This document shows positions 1-8,424 of a DNA stretch of 64,000 nt, piece by piece. The stretch's first letter is position 1. Every line of letters begins with the position of its first letter. The translations under genes and the position numbers were made by a program. The stretch spans positions 62,001 to 126,000 of the forward strand of contig JADFZT010000003.1 of the NCBI GenBank assembly GCA_015232395.1, read 5' to 3'. Source of the stretch: Magnetococcales bacterium (GTDB lineage: Bacteria; Pseudomonadota; Magnetococcia; Magnetococcales; JADFZT01). The notes under the pieces are model-generated. The model was given only the letters and a program-made list of their open reading frames with translations, did no database searches and was not told the origin of the DNA.

Positions 1-2
1 CC

Positions 3-980
3 CAGCAGCCCGATGCCCCCGAAGAGAACAAAGAGGGCACCTCGGCGGAACAGGAAGAAAAGAGCGGTCGTAAACGCAGACGCAGGCGCAGGCGGAAAAA
101 ATCCTCTGGGGAAAGTAAGGATGGCGGCCAAAACAGCCAGTCACAATCCGATCAGGCCAATCAGCAGCCCAACCAAGAGAGCCCGTCATCGGAGCCAAAC
201 GCGCCAGAGGCCAACCAGCCCCCGGCACACCCCGGTTCCGGCCCCCAACCTGTCACACCCCTGGGAGATCCGTCCCCACCCCCCCTCCCTGTCAGCAAGG
301 ATTCTGAGCAGGCTGATGGAAAGTCGGATAGTGCTGCTCCCCCAGCTGCCAACAATGAAGCAGCTGCCCCACCTCCGAGCCCGGCTAAAACCACTGGAGT
401 TCCCGGGCTTTATGTACTCAACACCCCGGACAAACCCGTAGCCGATGCGCCTCCCTCGGCCCCGCCTGACGATGAAGCGGCCAGCCCCGATGCGCCTCCC
501 TCGGCCCCGCCTGACGATGAAGCGGCCAGCACCGAGGCAGAAGATACAGAAGCCAAACCCCGCACCGCCTCCCGCTCCAGACGTCGGCGTCGGCGCAAAC
601 CGGCTCGGGAGCGCACAGAGGCAGAAGCAACGGACTCTTCACAGCCATCCTCATCGGAAAATAGCGAGCAGACCTCAGGGGATTCCAGCAATAAAGAGCC
701 CCCTCAAGAAGCGTCTCCAGAGCAGACCCCTCAAGAAGCGCCTCCAGAGCAGACCCCTCAGGTAGCTGACAAAACAACAGCCCCTCAGGAAGCGCCTCGT
801 GAGCAGACCCCTCAGGAAGCCGCCAAGGAACAGGCCCCTCAGGTAGCACCTCGTGAGCAGGCTCCTGAAGAAGCCACCCAGACCCTGGAACAAGCCCCTC
901 AGGTAGCTGCCAAGGAACAGGCCCCTTCTGGGAAGCCTTCCCCTGCTATTGAGATAGATGACGATCCACCACCCTTCTGA
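3..980 (+). CDS. C-terminal tail of probable ribonuclease E/G (5' partial)
   Basis: The reading frame is open from the left edge to a TGA at 978-980 (325 codons visible). It is entirely low complexity: an Arg-rich patch near the start (GRKRRRRRRKKSS), a second Arg-rich patch (SRSRRRRRRKPAR) near residue 195, long Pro/Ala/Glu/Gln stretches, and a C-terminal run of PQEAP/EQAPQVA-type repeats ending in an acidic IEIDDDPPPF. RNase E C-terminal halves in Proteobacteria look like this: disordered, with Arg-rich RNA-binding patches and short degradosome-binding motifs. No catalytic domain is visible, so the name rests on style only. Another disordered RNA- or DNA-binding protein is possible. A strong hairpin follows 44 bp downstream. 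Confidence 0.5.
   Translation, partial: QQPDAPEENKEGTSAEQEEKSGRKRRRRRRRKKSSGESKDGGQNSQSQSDQANQQPNQESPSSEPNAPEANQPPAHPGSGPQPVTPLGDPSPPPLPVSKDSEQADGKSDSAAPPAANNEAAAPPPSPAKTTGVPGLYVLNTPDKPVADAPPSAPPDDEAASPDAPPSAPPDDEAASTEAEDTEAKPRTASRSRRRRRRKPARERTEAEATDSSQPSSSENSEQTSGDSSNKEPPQEASPEQTPQEAPPEQTPQVADKTTAPQEAPREQTPQEAAKEQAPQVAPREQAPEEATQTLEQAPQVAAKEQAPSGKPSPAIEIDDDPPPF
444..530 (+). repeat. Tandem 45-bp in-frame duplication
   Basis: Two identical 42-bp copies (444-485 and 489-530), each starting GATGCGCCTCCCTCG, are separated by one codon. They encode a duplicated DAPPSAPPDDEAAS block inside the disordered tail. Exact identity suggests a recent slippage event. Confidence 0.9.
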
Positions 981-1502
981 TCGAAACAAAATGCTCGACA
1001 GCTTATCCAGTCACTGTTGATTCGGTGGGGGAGGAGATAAAATACCCTCCCCCACCCTGCTGAAAACCAAATCTTCCTGACCTCGCTGAATTTCCTGCCT
1101 TTCTGACCGATGATAAATTTTATAAATGGTGGCTACCGCCCATTTCCAGGCATCAAAAAAACAGATCCCTTTCAGAGTTGTCACCAAACCTGCTCCCTTG
1201 GTTGCCGCTGGAGCTATGATCAATAAAGTGATTTAAGTCAAAAAGAACTCAATCCCTGAACATTCAACTGTCCGATATCGAACTATTTCGAAAAAAACAA
1301 AGAAACTCCATGCCAAGCCAGGAAAAATAAAATATCCTTTCCAGCTTAAAGTACCACTCTCTCCATCCACCTTAGGTAAAACCTGGCTGTACACCCTCAG
1401 GATGAGTACGCCAAACAGCTGATTGCCAACATGGATCCAGATCCATTTACCGGCTGCCGGGCTTGCCTTCCATAAGCTGCCAATACCGATGGAAACCAAT
1501 CC
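981..1502. other. Intergenic region, no gene recognised
   Basis: This 522-bp stretch separates the RNase E-like tail from the first kinase gene. Apart from the hairpin at 1024-1056 I see no feature. Short minus-strand frames are AT-biased, lack recognisable domains and have no convincing start. It presumably carries the promoter of the signalling cluster, but no clear -35/-10 pair stands out. Confidence 0.5.
1024..1056 (+). terminator. Strong hairpin downstream of the RNase E-like gene
   Basis: A perfect 11-bp inverted repeat (GGTGGGGGAGG / CCTCCCCCACC) with an 11-nt AT-rich loop lies 44 bp after the stop. There is no T-run behind it, so it may be a 3'-stabilising hairpin or an atypical terminator. 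Confidence 0.5.
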
Positions 1503-3746
1503 ATGAACATCCTCGTCGTTGAGGACAGCATCACCCAGGGGCTCCTGCTCAAAGCCATTTTACAAAAGGCCGGGTATAGGGTCACTCTGGCCAGAGATGG
1601 TGATGAGGGGCTGCGCCTCCTCCACACCCTCTCCCTTCCGGATCTGGTCATCACCGATATCCGGATGCCGGGTATCGATGGCTATGAACTCTGCCATCGC
1701 ATCAAAAGCGACCCGAAGCTCATGCAAATCCCGGTGATGCTGCTCTCGGGACTGGCTGAAACAGAAGATATCCTCCTCGGCCTCGAAGCCAATGCCGACA
1801 GCTATATCATCAAACCCTTCGACGAAGAGGAAATAGTCCGCAACGTAGCCCAACTGGTGGCTGTCAACACCGAGGAACAGGCCGAAGAGAGCGCAAGCCG
1901 CCCCCCCCTGTCGGTCCAGCTCCATTCCGGGGAGCACCAGATCCGATCCAGTCGCCGACAAATTCTCAACTTTTTGCTCTCCATCTACGATAACGCCATC
2001 CGCCGTAACACCGAGCTGACCGAAATTCAGGCCCAGCTGCGGGTGATCAACGAACAGCTCTCCGAACGCACCCAGGCCCTGGAAGAGTCGGAAACCCGAT
2101 TTCGCAGCTTGGTGCAGACCGCCCCGGACATCATCTACCGCATCGATAAGGAAGGCTGTTTTTCCTTTGTCAATCATGCCATCCGCAAATTGGGGTATGA
2201 ACCAAGCGAACTGATCGGAGAGCATTTTTCCATCCTCATCGCCCCCCACCAGGTGGATCAGGTTTCCCGAAAAAAAGTCCTGCCGGACTACAAAAGCCGT
2301 TCCGACCCCCCCCCGGCTCCCCCCAAACTGTTTGATGAAAAACGCACCGGGTCCCGCAAGACCATGGGCCTGGAGGTGGTACTCAAGACCAAATCACCCG
2401 GCCACGAAAAAGTGGGACGCCTGGAGACGATGGATTCCAGCCAGTTGGTGGTGGAGGTCAACAGCTCCGGCATGTATCAGATTTCCACCGACACCCCCCA
2501 GGGCCAATTTATCGGTACGGTCGGGATAATCCGGGACATCACCGACCGCCAACGGGTGGCTGAAGCCCTACGCATGGCCAAGGACGAGGCGGTACTGGCC
2601 AACCAGGCCAAGTCCGACTTTCTCTCCCGCATGAGCCACGAACTGCGCACCCCCCTGAATGCCATCCTGGGTTTTGGCCAACTCCTGGAGTCAGATCCCG
2701 AAGAGCCTCTCAGCGAAAGCCAGGCCGATTCCCTGGAACACATTCTGGAAGCGGGTCGACATTTATTGGAGTTGATCAACGAAGTGCTCGATCTGGCCAA
2801 GATTGAAGCGGGCCGGGCCGAGGTCAATCCCACCCGGTTAAACCCCGCCCCTATTTTGGAAAATTGCCTCACCCTGACCCGAACCGAAGCCCAAAAAAAA
2901 TTTGTCGCCCTCATCAACCGCTGTGAGTCGGAACAGCTGCCCTGGATCCAGGGAGACAAAACCCGTTTTAAACAGGTGCTGTTGAACCTCCTCTCCAACG
3001 CGGTCAAATACAATCGGGTTGGGGGGCATGTGGTGGTGAGCCACGAAGAAACCGCCTCCAGAATGTTGCAGATAACGGTCACAGACACCGGCCAAGGCAT
3101 TGCCGAACATCTGCGCCCCCAGATTTTTGAGCCCTTCAGTCGCCTCAATGCCGAAAGCACCGATATCGAAGGCACCGGTATCGGCCTGACCATCACCCGA
3201 AAACTGATCAAGATGATGCACGGGGAAATCGGTTTTGACAGCGAAGAAGGGGTAGGCAGCCGCTTTTGGGTTCGCCTGCCCATGGCCGACATCAACGACC
3301 AGGAGATGGGGGAAATGGCCTCGGTGATGGATGAAAAAACCGTTCCAACACCCCTGGAACTCCCCGATGAACAGACCATTCTCTATGTCGAAGACAACCC
3401 CTCCAACGCCCGCCTGATGATGCGCATTATCCGGCGGATTCCGGGGATGACCTGTCTCCAGGCCGAAACCGCCGAAATCGGCATCGAAAAGGCCCGGGAA
3501 GCCCTTCCCCAAGCCATTATCATGGACATCAACCTGCCCGGCATGAGCGGTTACGATGCCCTGAAAGAATTGAAAAACATGGCGGAAACCAAACACATTC
3601 CAGTGATCGCCCTTTCCGCCAACGCCATGCCCCAGGATGTCGAAAACGGCCTGCGGGCAGGATTTGACAAGTATTTGGTCAAACCATTAAAAGTAAACGA
3701 AGTTTTGGACGCTCTCGGCGAAGCTCTGGACGGCCACAACGGCTAG
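1503..3746 (+). CDS. Hybrid histidine kinase REC-PAS-HisKA-HATPase-REC
   Basis: A 747-aa soluble sensor kinase. The N-terminal receiver (about 1-120) keeps the acceptor D52 (VITDIRMPG). A linker (about 145-200) with SSRRQILNFLLSIY leads into a coiled coil. A PAS domain (about 205-350) carries a Pro-rich insertion. HisKA has the phospho-histidine H379 in SHELRTPLNAI, and the HATPase has DTGQGI and GTGIGLTI. A C-terminal receiver has D675 (IIMDINLPGMSG). It starts at ATG 1503 and opens the plus-strand chemosensory cluster, 63 bp before cheW. No membrane segment is seen, so the input is probably cytoplasmic or comes through phosphorylation of the N-terminal receiver by the cluster's CheA. That receiver input is inference; the kinase identity is clear. 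Confidence 0.93.
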   Translation: MNILVVEDSITQGLLLKAILQKAGYRVTLARDGDEGLRLLHTLSLPDLVITDIRMPGIDGYELCHRIKSDPKLMQIPVMLLSGLAETEDILLGLEANADSYIIKPFDEEEIVRNVAQLVAVNTEEQAEESASRPPLSVQLHSGEHQIRSSRRQILNFLLSIYDNAIRRNTELTEIQAQLRVINEQLSERTQALEESETRFRSLVQTAPDIIYRIDKEGCFSFVNHAIRKLGYEPSELIGEHFSILIAPHQVDQVSRKKVLPDYKSRSDPPPAPPKLFDEKRTGSRKTMGLEVVLKTKSPGHEKVGRLETMDSSQLVVEVNSSGMYQISTDTPQGQFIGTVGIIRDITDRQRVAEALRMAKDEAVLANQAKSDFLSRMSHELRTPLNAILGFGQLLESDPEEPLSESQADSLEHILEAGRHLLELINEVLDLAKIEAGRAEVNPTRLNPAPILENCLTLTRTEAQKKFVALINRCESEQLPWIQGDKTRFKQVLLNLLSNAVKYNRVGGHVVVSHEETASRMLQITVTDTGQGIAEHLRPQIFEPFSRLNAESTDIEGTGIGLTITRKLIKMMHGEIGFDSEEGVGSRFWVRLPMADINDQEMGEMASVMDEKTVPTPLELPDEQTILYVEDNPSNARLMMRIIRRIPGMTCLQAETAEIGIEKAREALPQAIIMDINLPGMSGYDALKELKNMAETKHIPVIALSANAMPQDVENGLRAGFDKYLVKPLKVNEVLDALGEALDGHNG

Positions 3747-3809
3747 TTCATCTCCCTTGCCACACTCCGGCTTTTTCCGGAATCCGCCTCGAAGCCATGG
3801 TGGTCCCCC

Positions 3810-4310
3810 ATGAATGATATTCAGCAACTGCTGCTTTTAGCCACTCCCTCCCGAAAACTGGCCGTGCCCCTGCAAAACGTTGTCCGGGTTTTGCCCCTGG
3901 CAGCCTGGCAACCGGTACCGGAAACGCCGGAATGGTTTTTGGGTCTTCTCAATCTGGCGGGAGAAGGGCTGCCCATTCTGGACCTCTCCCTGCGTCTGGG
4001 GCTGGGTGAGCCTGGTTCCTATTCCATAGAAACCCCCATCGTGGTGATCGAAGCGGCAGAAAAACGGGCCGGATTGGTGTTGCAGGAGGTGCTGGGTGTG
4101 CAGAGCGTCCAGACTGGCGGCTTGCAGCGAACCGATCTCTTTGCCGAAAGCAACCAGCCATTTTTGGGGCTTTTTCAGACCCGGGAGGGGGAGCTGACCC
4201 TGGTCTTGGATCCCATCCGCATATTGGATATCGTCTTGACGGAGATGACCCCGACCGATGGGGTGGATGCCCAGCTTATCTCCCAGCTGGAGCTGGAGGC
4301 TGGCACGTGA
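3810..4310 (+). CDS. CheW-like coupling protein
   Basis: A 166-aa single CheW domain (about residues 5-145) with the usual beta-barrel pattern: an ALVPLQNV-like strand (KLAVPLQNVVRVLP), then EWFLGLLNLAGEGLPILDLS, where CheW normally has the G-hinged 'GV.NLRG..VPVIDL' motif. CheW proteins link receptors to CheA in the signalling array. Its stop overlaps the GTG start of cheR by 4 bp (GTGA), so the two are translationally coupled. The order CheW, CheR-TPR, CheW matches wspB-wspC-wspD. It may partner with a different receptor from the second CheW of this cluster; that is inference. Confidence 0.88.
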   Translation: MNDIQQLLLLATPSRKLAVPLQNVVRVLPLAAWQPVPETPEWFLGLLNLAGEGLPILDLSLRLGLGEPGSYSIETPIVVIEAAEKRAGLVLQEVLGVQSVQTGGLQRTDLFAESNQPFLGLFQTREGELTLVLDPIRILDIVLTEMTPTDGVDAQLISQLELEAGT

Positions 4311-5947
4311 CCTGGGAGCACACCGGCAAAGGAGGACAACAAGGCCCCTCCCCCCCGGATCCGGAGTGTCGGGCCAAAGTGGTTGCCTTCATCAGTCAGC
4401 GCACCGGCATCGTCATACGCCCCCATCAGCTGGACAATCTGAACGAAACCCTGGCAGCACTCTATGAACGCTTCAACCTGGCAGATTGCCAAGCCCTGCT
4501 GAACCATTTTCAAAATCTGCCCGACACCTCCCCGGAGCTGGAATTTTTGATCAGCCGCATCACCGTTGGGGAGAGCTATTTTTTTCGGGATGAAAACCAA
4601 ATCGCCTTTTTGCGGGATACCTGGCTTCCCCAGACTGTGGCGGCCAAACGGGAGGCTGGGGAGCTGAGCTTACGCATCTGGAGTGCGGGCTGCTCCAACG
4701 GGCAGGAGGTGGTCACCCTGGCCATTCTGCTCCAGGAAACCATCCCCGACCATCCCCTCTGGAAGATTCATCTTTTGGGCAGCGACATCAACACCAATTC
4801 CCTGTCCCAGGCGATGATCGGCCGCTATCCCGAGTGGTCGTTTCGGGCTACCCCGATGACCCTGCGCCAACGCTATTTTATTAGCGAAAATAACGCCTGG
4901 CGGGTAAACGAAACCATTCGATCCATGTCCCAGTTCGCCTACCTCAATCTGGTAGACGACACTTTTCCGTCGGTATTGAGCCAGACCAACGGCCTGGATC
5001 TGATTTTATGCCGCAATGTTTTTATCTATTTTGATCCTGAAACCGTTCGCCGGGTGTTGGCCAAATTTGTCGACTGTCTGGTTCCCGGGGGATATCTCAT
5101 TTTGGGAGCTTCGGATCTGGTGCTGGATCAAGTGCCCGGTTGTGAAGCCCGGCTCCATGGGGATCATCTCTACTTCCGAAAGCTGACCGAAGCCGAATCC
5201 TCCCCCCCGGCCCAACCCAGCTGGCAAGAGATATCCAGCCCCCGATCCTCCCCGGGATGGAAAGGTAAATCCCCTCCCACCTCGACCACGGCACTGAAAG
5301 AGAGTTGGCCCCCATCAGCCAAGCCCGGCAAGAGATCATCAGCCCAGCCCCTCCCCCCCGCCTCAAAGGTTGGGATTTTCACAGCCACCCAGGCCCCATC
5401 CACTCCGGACACGCCAGCCCTGCTCGATCCTTCCACAACCAGGGGCACAGCCTCCACCAGGCAACAGCTCATCACCCGGTTGGCCCGGGAAGAGTGGCAA
5501 GAGGCCCTGGCCGAACTGGAGCAGCTTGCAGAGGGTGAAAAACAACACCCGCTCATGGGGCAGTTTCAGGCCAAAATCATGGCCAACCTGGGTCAGATGG
5601 ATCAAGCGCTGGAACTCTGCCAAACCGCCATCGCCGCTGACCCCACGGACAAACACATCTATCTGATTCAGGGTCAGGCTTTTCTGGAAGCGGGCCGTTT
5701 TGGGGAAGCGGAAAAAAGCCTGCGCCGGGGTATTTTTCTCGACCGGGGCTTTGTGGAGTGTCACTTTCATCTGGGAATGCACCTGATTCAATCCAAACGC
5801 CGTCAGGCAGGCATCAAAGCGCTCAAAAATGCCGCCCGGGCCATACAGAGTGGCCATCCCGACTGGCAGGTTCACAACGCCCGGGCCATCTCCTATTCCC
5901 AGTTGGCAAGTGTGTTGCAGAAAGAACTATCGGTTTACGACCCATGA
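4307..5947 (+). CDS. CheR methyltransferase with C-terminal TPRs (WspC-like)
   Basis: A 546-aa SAM-dependent receptor methyltransferase starting at GTG 4307 inside the cheW stop. The N-terminal helical CheR domain and catalytic core show GESYFFRDENQ, RIWSAGCSNGQEV and ILCRNVFIYFDPETV. These are followed by a Pro/Ser-rich linker (about 285-385) and at least three TPR-like helix pairs (about 390-540, e.g. AKIMANLGQMDQALELCQ). CheR-TPR fusions are typical of Wsp and ACF-type systems. The SAM-binding loop reads GCSNGQEVVT, while the paralogue at 49643-51223 has the canonical GCSTGEEPYT. The Glu to Gln and Pro-Tyr changes may lower activity. TPRs probably bind the receptor or another array protein. 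Confidence 0.92.
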   Translation: MTWEHTGKGGQQGPSPPDPECRAKVVAFISQRTGIVIRPHQLDNLNETLAALYERFNLADCQALLNHFQNLPDTSPELEFLISRITVGESYFFRDENQIAFLRDTWLPQTVAAKREAGELSLRIWSAGCSNGQEVVTLAILLQETIPDHPLWKIHLLGSDINTNSLSQAMIGRYPEWSFRATPMTLRQRYFISENNAWRVNETIRSMSQFAYLNLVDDTFPSVLSQTNGLDLILCRNVFIYFDPETVRRVLAKFVDCLVPGGYLILGASDLVLDQVPGCEARLHGDHLYFRKLTEAESSPPAQPSWQEISSPRSSPGWKGKSPPTSTTALKESWPPSAKPGKRSSAQPLPPASKVGIFTATQAPSTPDTPALLDPSTTRGTASTRQQLITRLAREEWQEALAELEQLAEGEKQHPLMGQFQAKIMANLGQMDQALELCQTAIAADPTDKHIYLIQGQAFLEAGRFGEAEKSLRRGIFLDRGFVECHFHLGMHLIQSKRRQAGIKALKNAARAIQSGHPDWQVHNARAISYSQLASVLQKELSVYDP

Positions 5948-6120
5948 CCCCACCCTGATTGACCATGGCTGATGGGGCTATTTTTGACTGAATCACCTCT
6001 CACCGGTGAAAATTCCACCCACGGGATGGGGGAGCAGCGACCTTGTGAATTGTGGGTTGGGGAAACCATGGCTTGAAAAAACCATCCCCTGGTGAAACCG
6101 TTTGATGATCGGATACAAAG

Positions 6121-6711
6121 ATGAATCACACTTCTGATTCCAGAGAGACCGTTCACAAAAACGATCCCACCACCCGCCTGCCTGCCTCCAAGCGGGATCG
6201 GGAAGTTCTTCAGCAGCGGGCCAAAGCCCTGGCCGGAGGGGATCTTCCCAAGCAGGAGAGAGCCCAAGGGGAGCTGTTTTTATTGGTTCGACTGGGCCCC
6301 CGGGAACACTACGGCATTCCCTATCGATTTACCGATGAGATCATCTCTCCTGTGGGGTTGGCGGCAGTCCCATGTAGCCCGGGTTTTATCGCCGGGGTGA
6401 TCAACCGCCGAGGGGAGTTGCTGACGGTGGTGGAGCTGAAACATTTTTTTGGCCAAGATCATTTGGAAATGGGACCCCAGGCTCGCATCGTGGTCGTTCA
6501 TGCGGGGGAGATCACCGCTGGGGTGCTGGTGGATGAGGTGATCGGCAACGACCGTTATCTTGCTGGCCAGCTCACTCCCCCCCTCAACCCCAACGGCGGG
6601 GCGGGCAAAGGAGTGGTAGAGGGCATCCACAAGGGACGCATCGCCATTCTGGATCTGGAGCCCCTCTTTGCCAGCCAAACCCTCGCCGTTCGCCACGAAA
6701 AGGGAAAGTGA
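6121..6711 (+). CDS. CheW-like coupling protein with N-terminal helical extension
   Basis: A 196-aa protein with a polar helical N-terminus (about 1-50, KRDREVLQQRAKALAGG) and one CheW domain (about 52-190): ELFLLVRLGPREHYGIPY, then SPGFIAGVINRRGELLTVVEL. It lies 6 bp upstream of the globin receptor gene and is probably cotranscribed. The second half of the two-domain CheW at 48350-49411 has the same helical lead-in (RERAKRLMRAL), so the two are probably orthologous modules. It corresponds in position to wspD. A 173-bp gap precedes it, so an internal promoter is possible though none was recognised. Confidence 0.88.
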   Translation: MNHTSDSRETVHKNDPTTRLPASKRDREVLQQRAKALAGGDLPKQERAQGELFLLVRLGPREHYGIPYRFTDEIISPVGLAAVPCSPGFIAGVINRRGELLTVVELKHFFGQDHLEMGPQARIVVVHAGEITAGVLVDEVIGNDRYLAGQLTPPLNPNGGAGKGVVEGIHKGRIAILDLEPLFASQTLAVRHEKGK

Positions 6712-6717
6712 CCCACC

Positions 6718-8310
6718 ATGCAGCCCGAAACAATCTTCCCCCCCAAGCCTGAAACAGAGCCCCTGCCGGAGAGTGGCCGCATCGAGACCACCCAGGCCCA
6801 AGATATCGTCTCCGGGATGGCCATCGAAAAACGTTGGGGCTATCTACAGCTTTCCCAGGGGGATGCCCGCCTGCTTCAGGAGATGCATCCTTTGATGGTG
6901 CGCCACGCTGAAGGGGTTGTGGAAGAGTTTTACAACCATGTGGCACAATTTCCGGAACTGGTCACCATCATCGGCCAAACCGGCATCGCCACCGAAGCCC
7001 TGAAAGCCACCCAACGGGACTATCTGCTGGGACTTTTCAGTGGCGACTATGGGGCGGACTATGTGGCCAAGCGTTATAAAATCGGTCTGGTCCACTACCG
7101 TATCGGGCTCGACCCCAGCTGGTATATCGGCGGCTACAGCATCTATTTTCAGCTGCTGCTCCCCCTGATTGTCAAACGCTATCGCTTTCGCCCCTTCCGC
7201 CGTCGTCGCAGCCTCATCGCCTTGAACCGCCTCTTGGCCCTGGACATGCAGCTGGCCATGGAGGCCTATATCCAGAGCCTGGTGAAAAACCTGAAACGCG
7301 AAAGCCTCTCCCGGGAGGCCATCGAGGGGCAAGTGAAGGTTTTGGGGGGGCTCATCGAAGGGGTTTCCCGGGGGGATCTGCGGGCACGCTTCGACGTGGT
7401 GGCCAGCCAAGGGGATATGTCCCAGCTGGGAGAGTGGCTCAACACCATGATCGGCAACCTGGGCAGGATGGCCCTGAACATTCGGAATACCGGTCAGGAG
7501 ATGGCCGCTGCCCTTAAAGGGGTTCGCAATGCAGCCAAGACCCAATCCGCCGGGGCCTCCCGACAAGCTGCCGCCATTCACGAAACCATCGCCACCCTGG
7601 AAGAGATTAAAAACACCTCCCGGCAAAATCTCGAAAAAGCCCAGGGGTTGGGCGGGATGGCCGATCACACCCAGGCAGAAGGGGAACGGGGTTTGGTGGC
7701 CATGGAGGAGTCTGTGGCAGCGGTTCGGGAGATCCGTCAACGCATGGAAAATATTTCCGAAGCGATCCAAGCCCTCTCCCATCGCACCCAACGCATCAGC
7801 GAAATCACCGCTGCCGTGGACAACCTGGCCCAGCAATCCAAAATGGTCGCCCTGAACGCCTCCATCGAAGCGGCCAAAGCCGGAGAAGCGGGCAAAGGGT
7901 TCGCAGTCGTCGCAGATGAAGTCAAAAATCTGGCCGAACAGTCCCATCAATTTACCAGCCAGGTCCACCGCATTCTGGAAGAGATCCGCCACTCCACCAA
8001 CCAAGCCGTGGTGGCCAGCGAAGAGGGAGGCAAGGGGGTGGATCGAGGGCTTGCCATGATGGAAGAGACCGGAGCTTTGGTGGAAAATCTTTCCCAGGTG
8101 ATCCGGGAGACCGCCATGGCCAGCCAACAGATCGGTGCGGCGGTACGTCAGGAGTTTACCGGCATCGACCAGATCTCCATCGCCATGACCGAAATCAACC
8201 GGGTGACCGAAGAGTTTGTGGCTGCGGCCCGGGAGATGGACCGAACCACCGATGTCATGACGCAACATGTGCGTAAGCTGGAAACGACTGTTTCCGCTTA
8301 CAAGGTTTAA
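6718..8310 (+). CDS. Globin-coupled methyl-accepting chemotaxis protein (HemAT-like oxygen sensor)
   Basis: A 530-aa receptor without transmembrane segments. Residues about 38-195 form a protoglobin-type sensor domain: YLQLSQGDARLLQ at the start and KRYKIGLVHYRIGL with H126 as the likely proximal haem ligand. A short HAMP-like segment (about 210-260, GGLIEGVSRGDLRARF) leads into a standard MCP signalling hairpin (about 265-525) with the tip [20 protein letters not shown]. Globin-coupled receptors bind O2 and drive aerotaxis. Here it sits between CheW and a nitrate-type receptor ahead of CheA, so it probably supplies oxygen input to this array. The haem and O2 roles come from family knowledge. 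No CheR docking pentapeptide is seen at the C-terminus (SAYKV). Confidence 0.93.
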   Translation: MQPETIFPPKPETEPLPESGRIETTQAQDIVSGMAIEKRWGYLQLSQGDARLLQEMHPLMVRHAEGVVEEFYNHVAQFPELVTIIGQTGIATEALKATQRDYLLGLFSGDYGADYVAKRYKIGLVHYRIGLDPSWYIGGYSIYFQLLLPLIVKRYRFRPFRRRRSLIALNRLLALDMQLAMEAYIQSLVKNLKRESLSREAIEGQVKVLGGLIEGVSRGDLRARFDVVASQGDMSQLGEWLNTMIGNLGRMALNIRNTGQEMAAALKGVRNAAKTQSAGASRQAAAIHETIATLEEIKNTSRQNLEKAQGLGGMADHTQAEGERGLVAMEESVAAVREIRQRMENISEAIQALSHRTQRISEITAAVDNLAQQSKMVALNASIEAAKAGEAGKGFAVVADEVKNLAEQSHQFTSQVHRILEEIRHSTNQAVVASEEGGKGVDRGLAMMEETGALVENLSQVIRETAMASQQIGAAVRQEFTGIDQISIAMTEINRVTEEFVAAAREMDRTTDVMTQHVRKLETTVSAYKV

Positions 8311-8327
8311 TCATTTTCAACGATCCA

Positions 8328-8345
8328 ATTTGATTGCGATCAAAT
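8328..8345 (+). promoter_or_regulatory. FNR-family operator upstream of the NIT receptor gene
   Basis: ATTTGATTGCGATCAAAT is a perfect 7-bp inverted repeat around 4 bases. The core TTGAT-TGCG-ATCAA (8330-8343) equals the FNR consensus TTGATNNNNATCAA exactly. It lies in the 114-bp gap between the two receptor genes, about 88 bp upstream of the ATG at 8425. It is a likely site for oxygen-dependent control by an FNR/CRP-family regulator not found in this window. Confidence 0.6.
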
Positions 8346-8424
8346 CGTCCGGCTTCATCCATGGAGCTGATCGATCCCCATCCAATGAATCGCGTGGCTC
8401 ACTGCCCACAAGGTGCAACACAAG

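Noticed and set aside
3-980. Arg-rich tail considered as a histone-like or ribosomal protein
   Set aside because: The length, acidic Pro/Ala/Gln repeats and two separate Arg patches fit an RNase E-type disordered tail better, though this stays uncertain.
6844-8268. A 474-codon minus-strand frame opposite the globin receptor
   Set aside because: The translation is Gly/His-rich without any domain, and the plus strand has an intact globin-MCP with good motifs.
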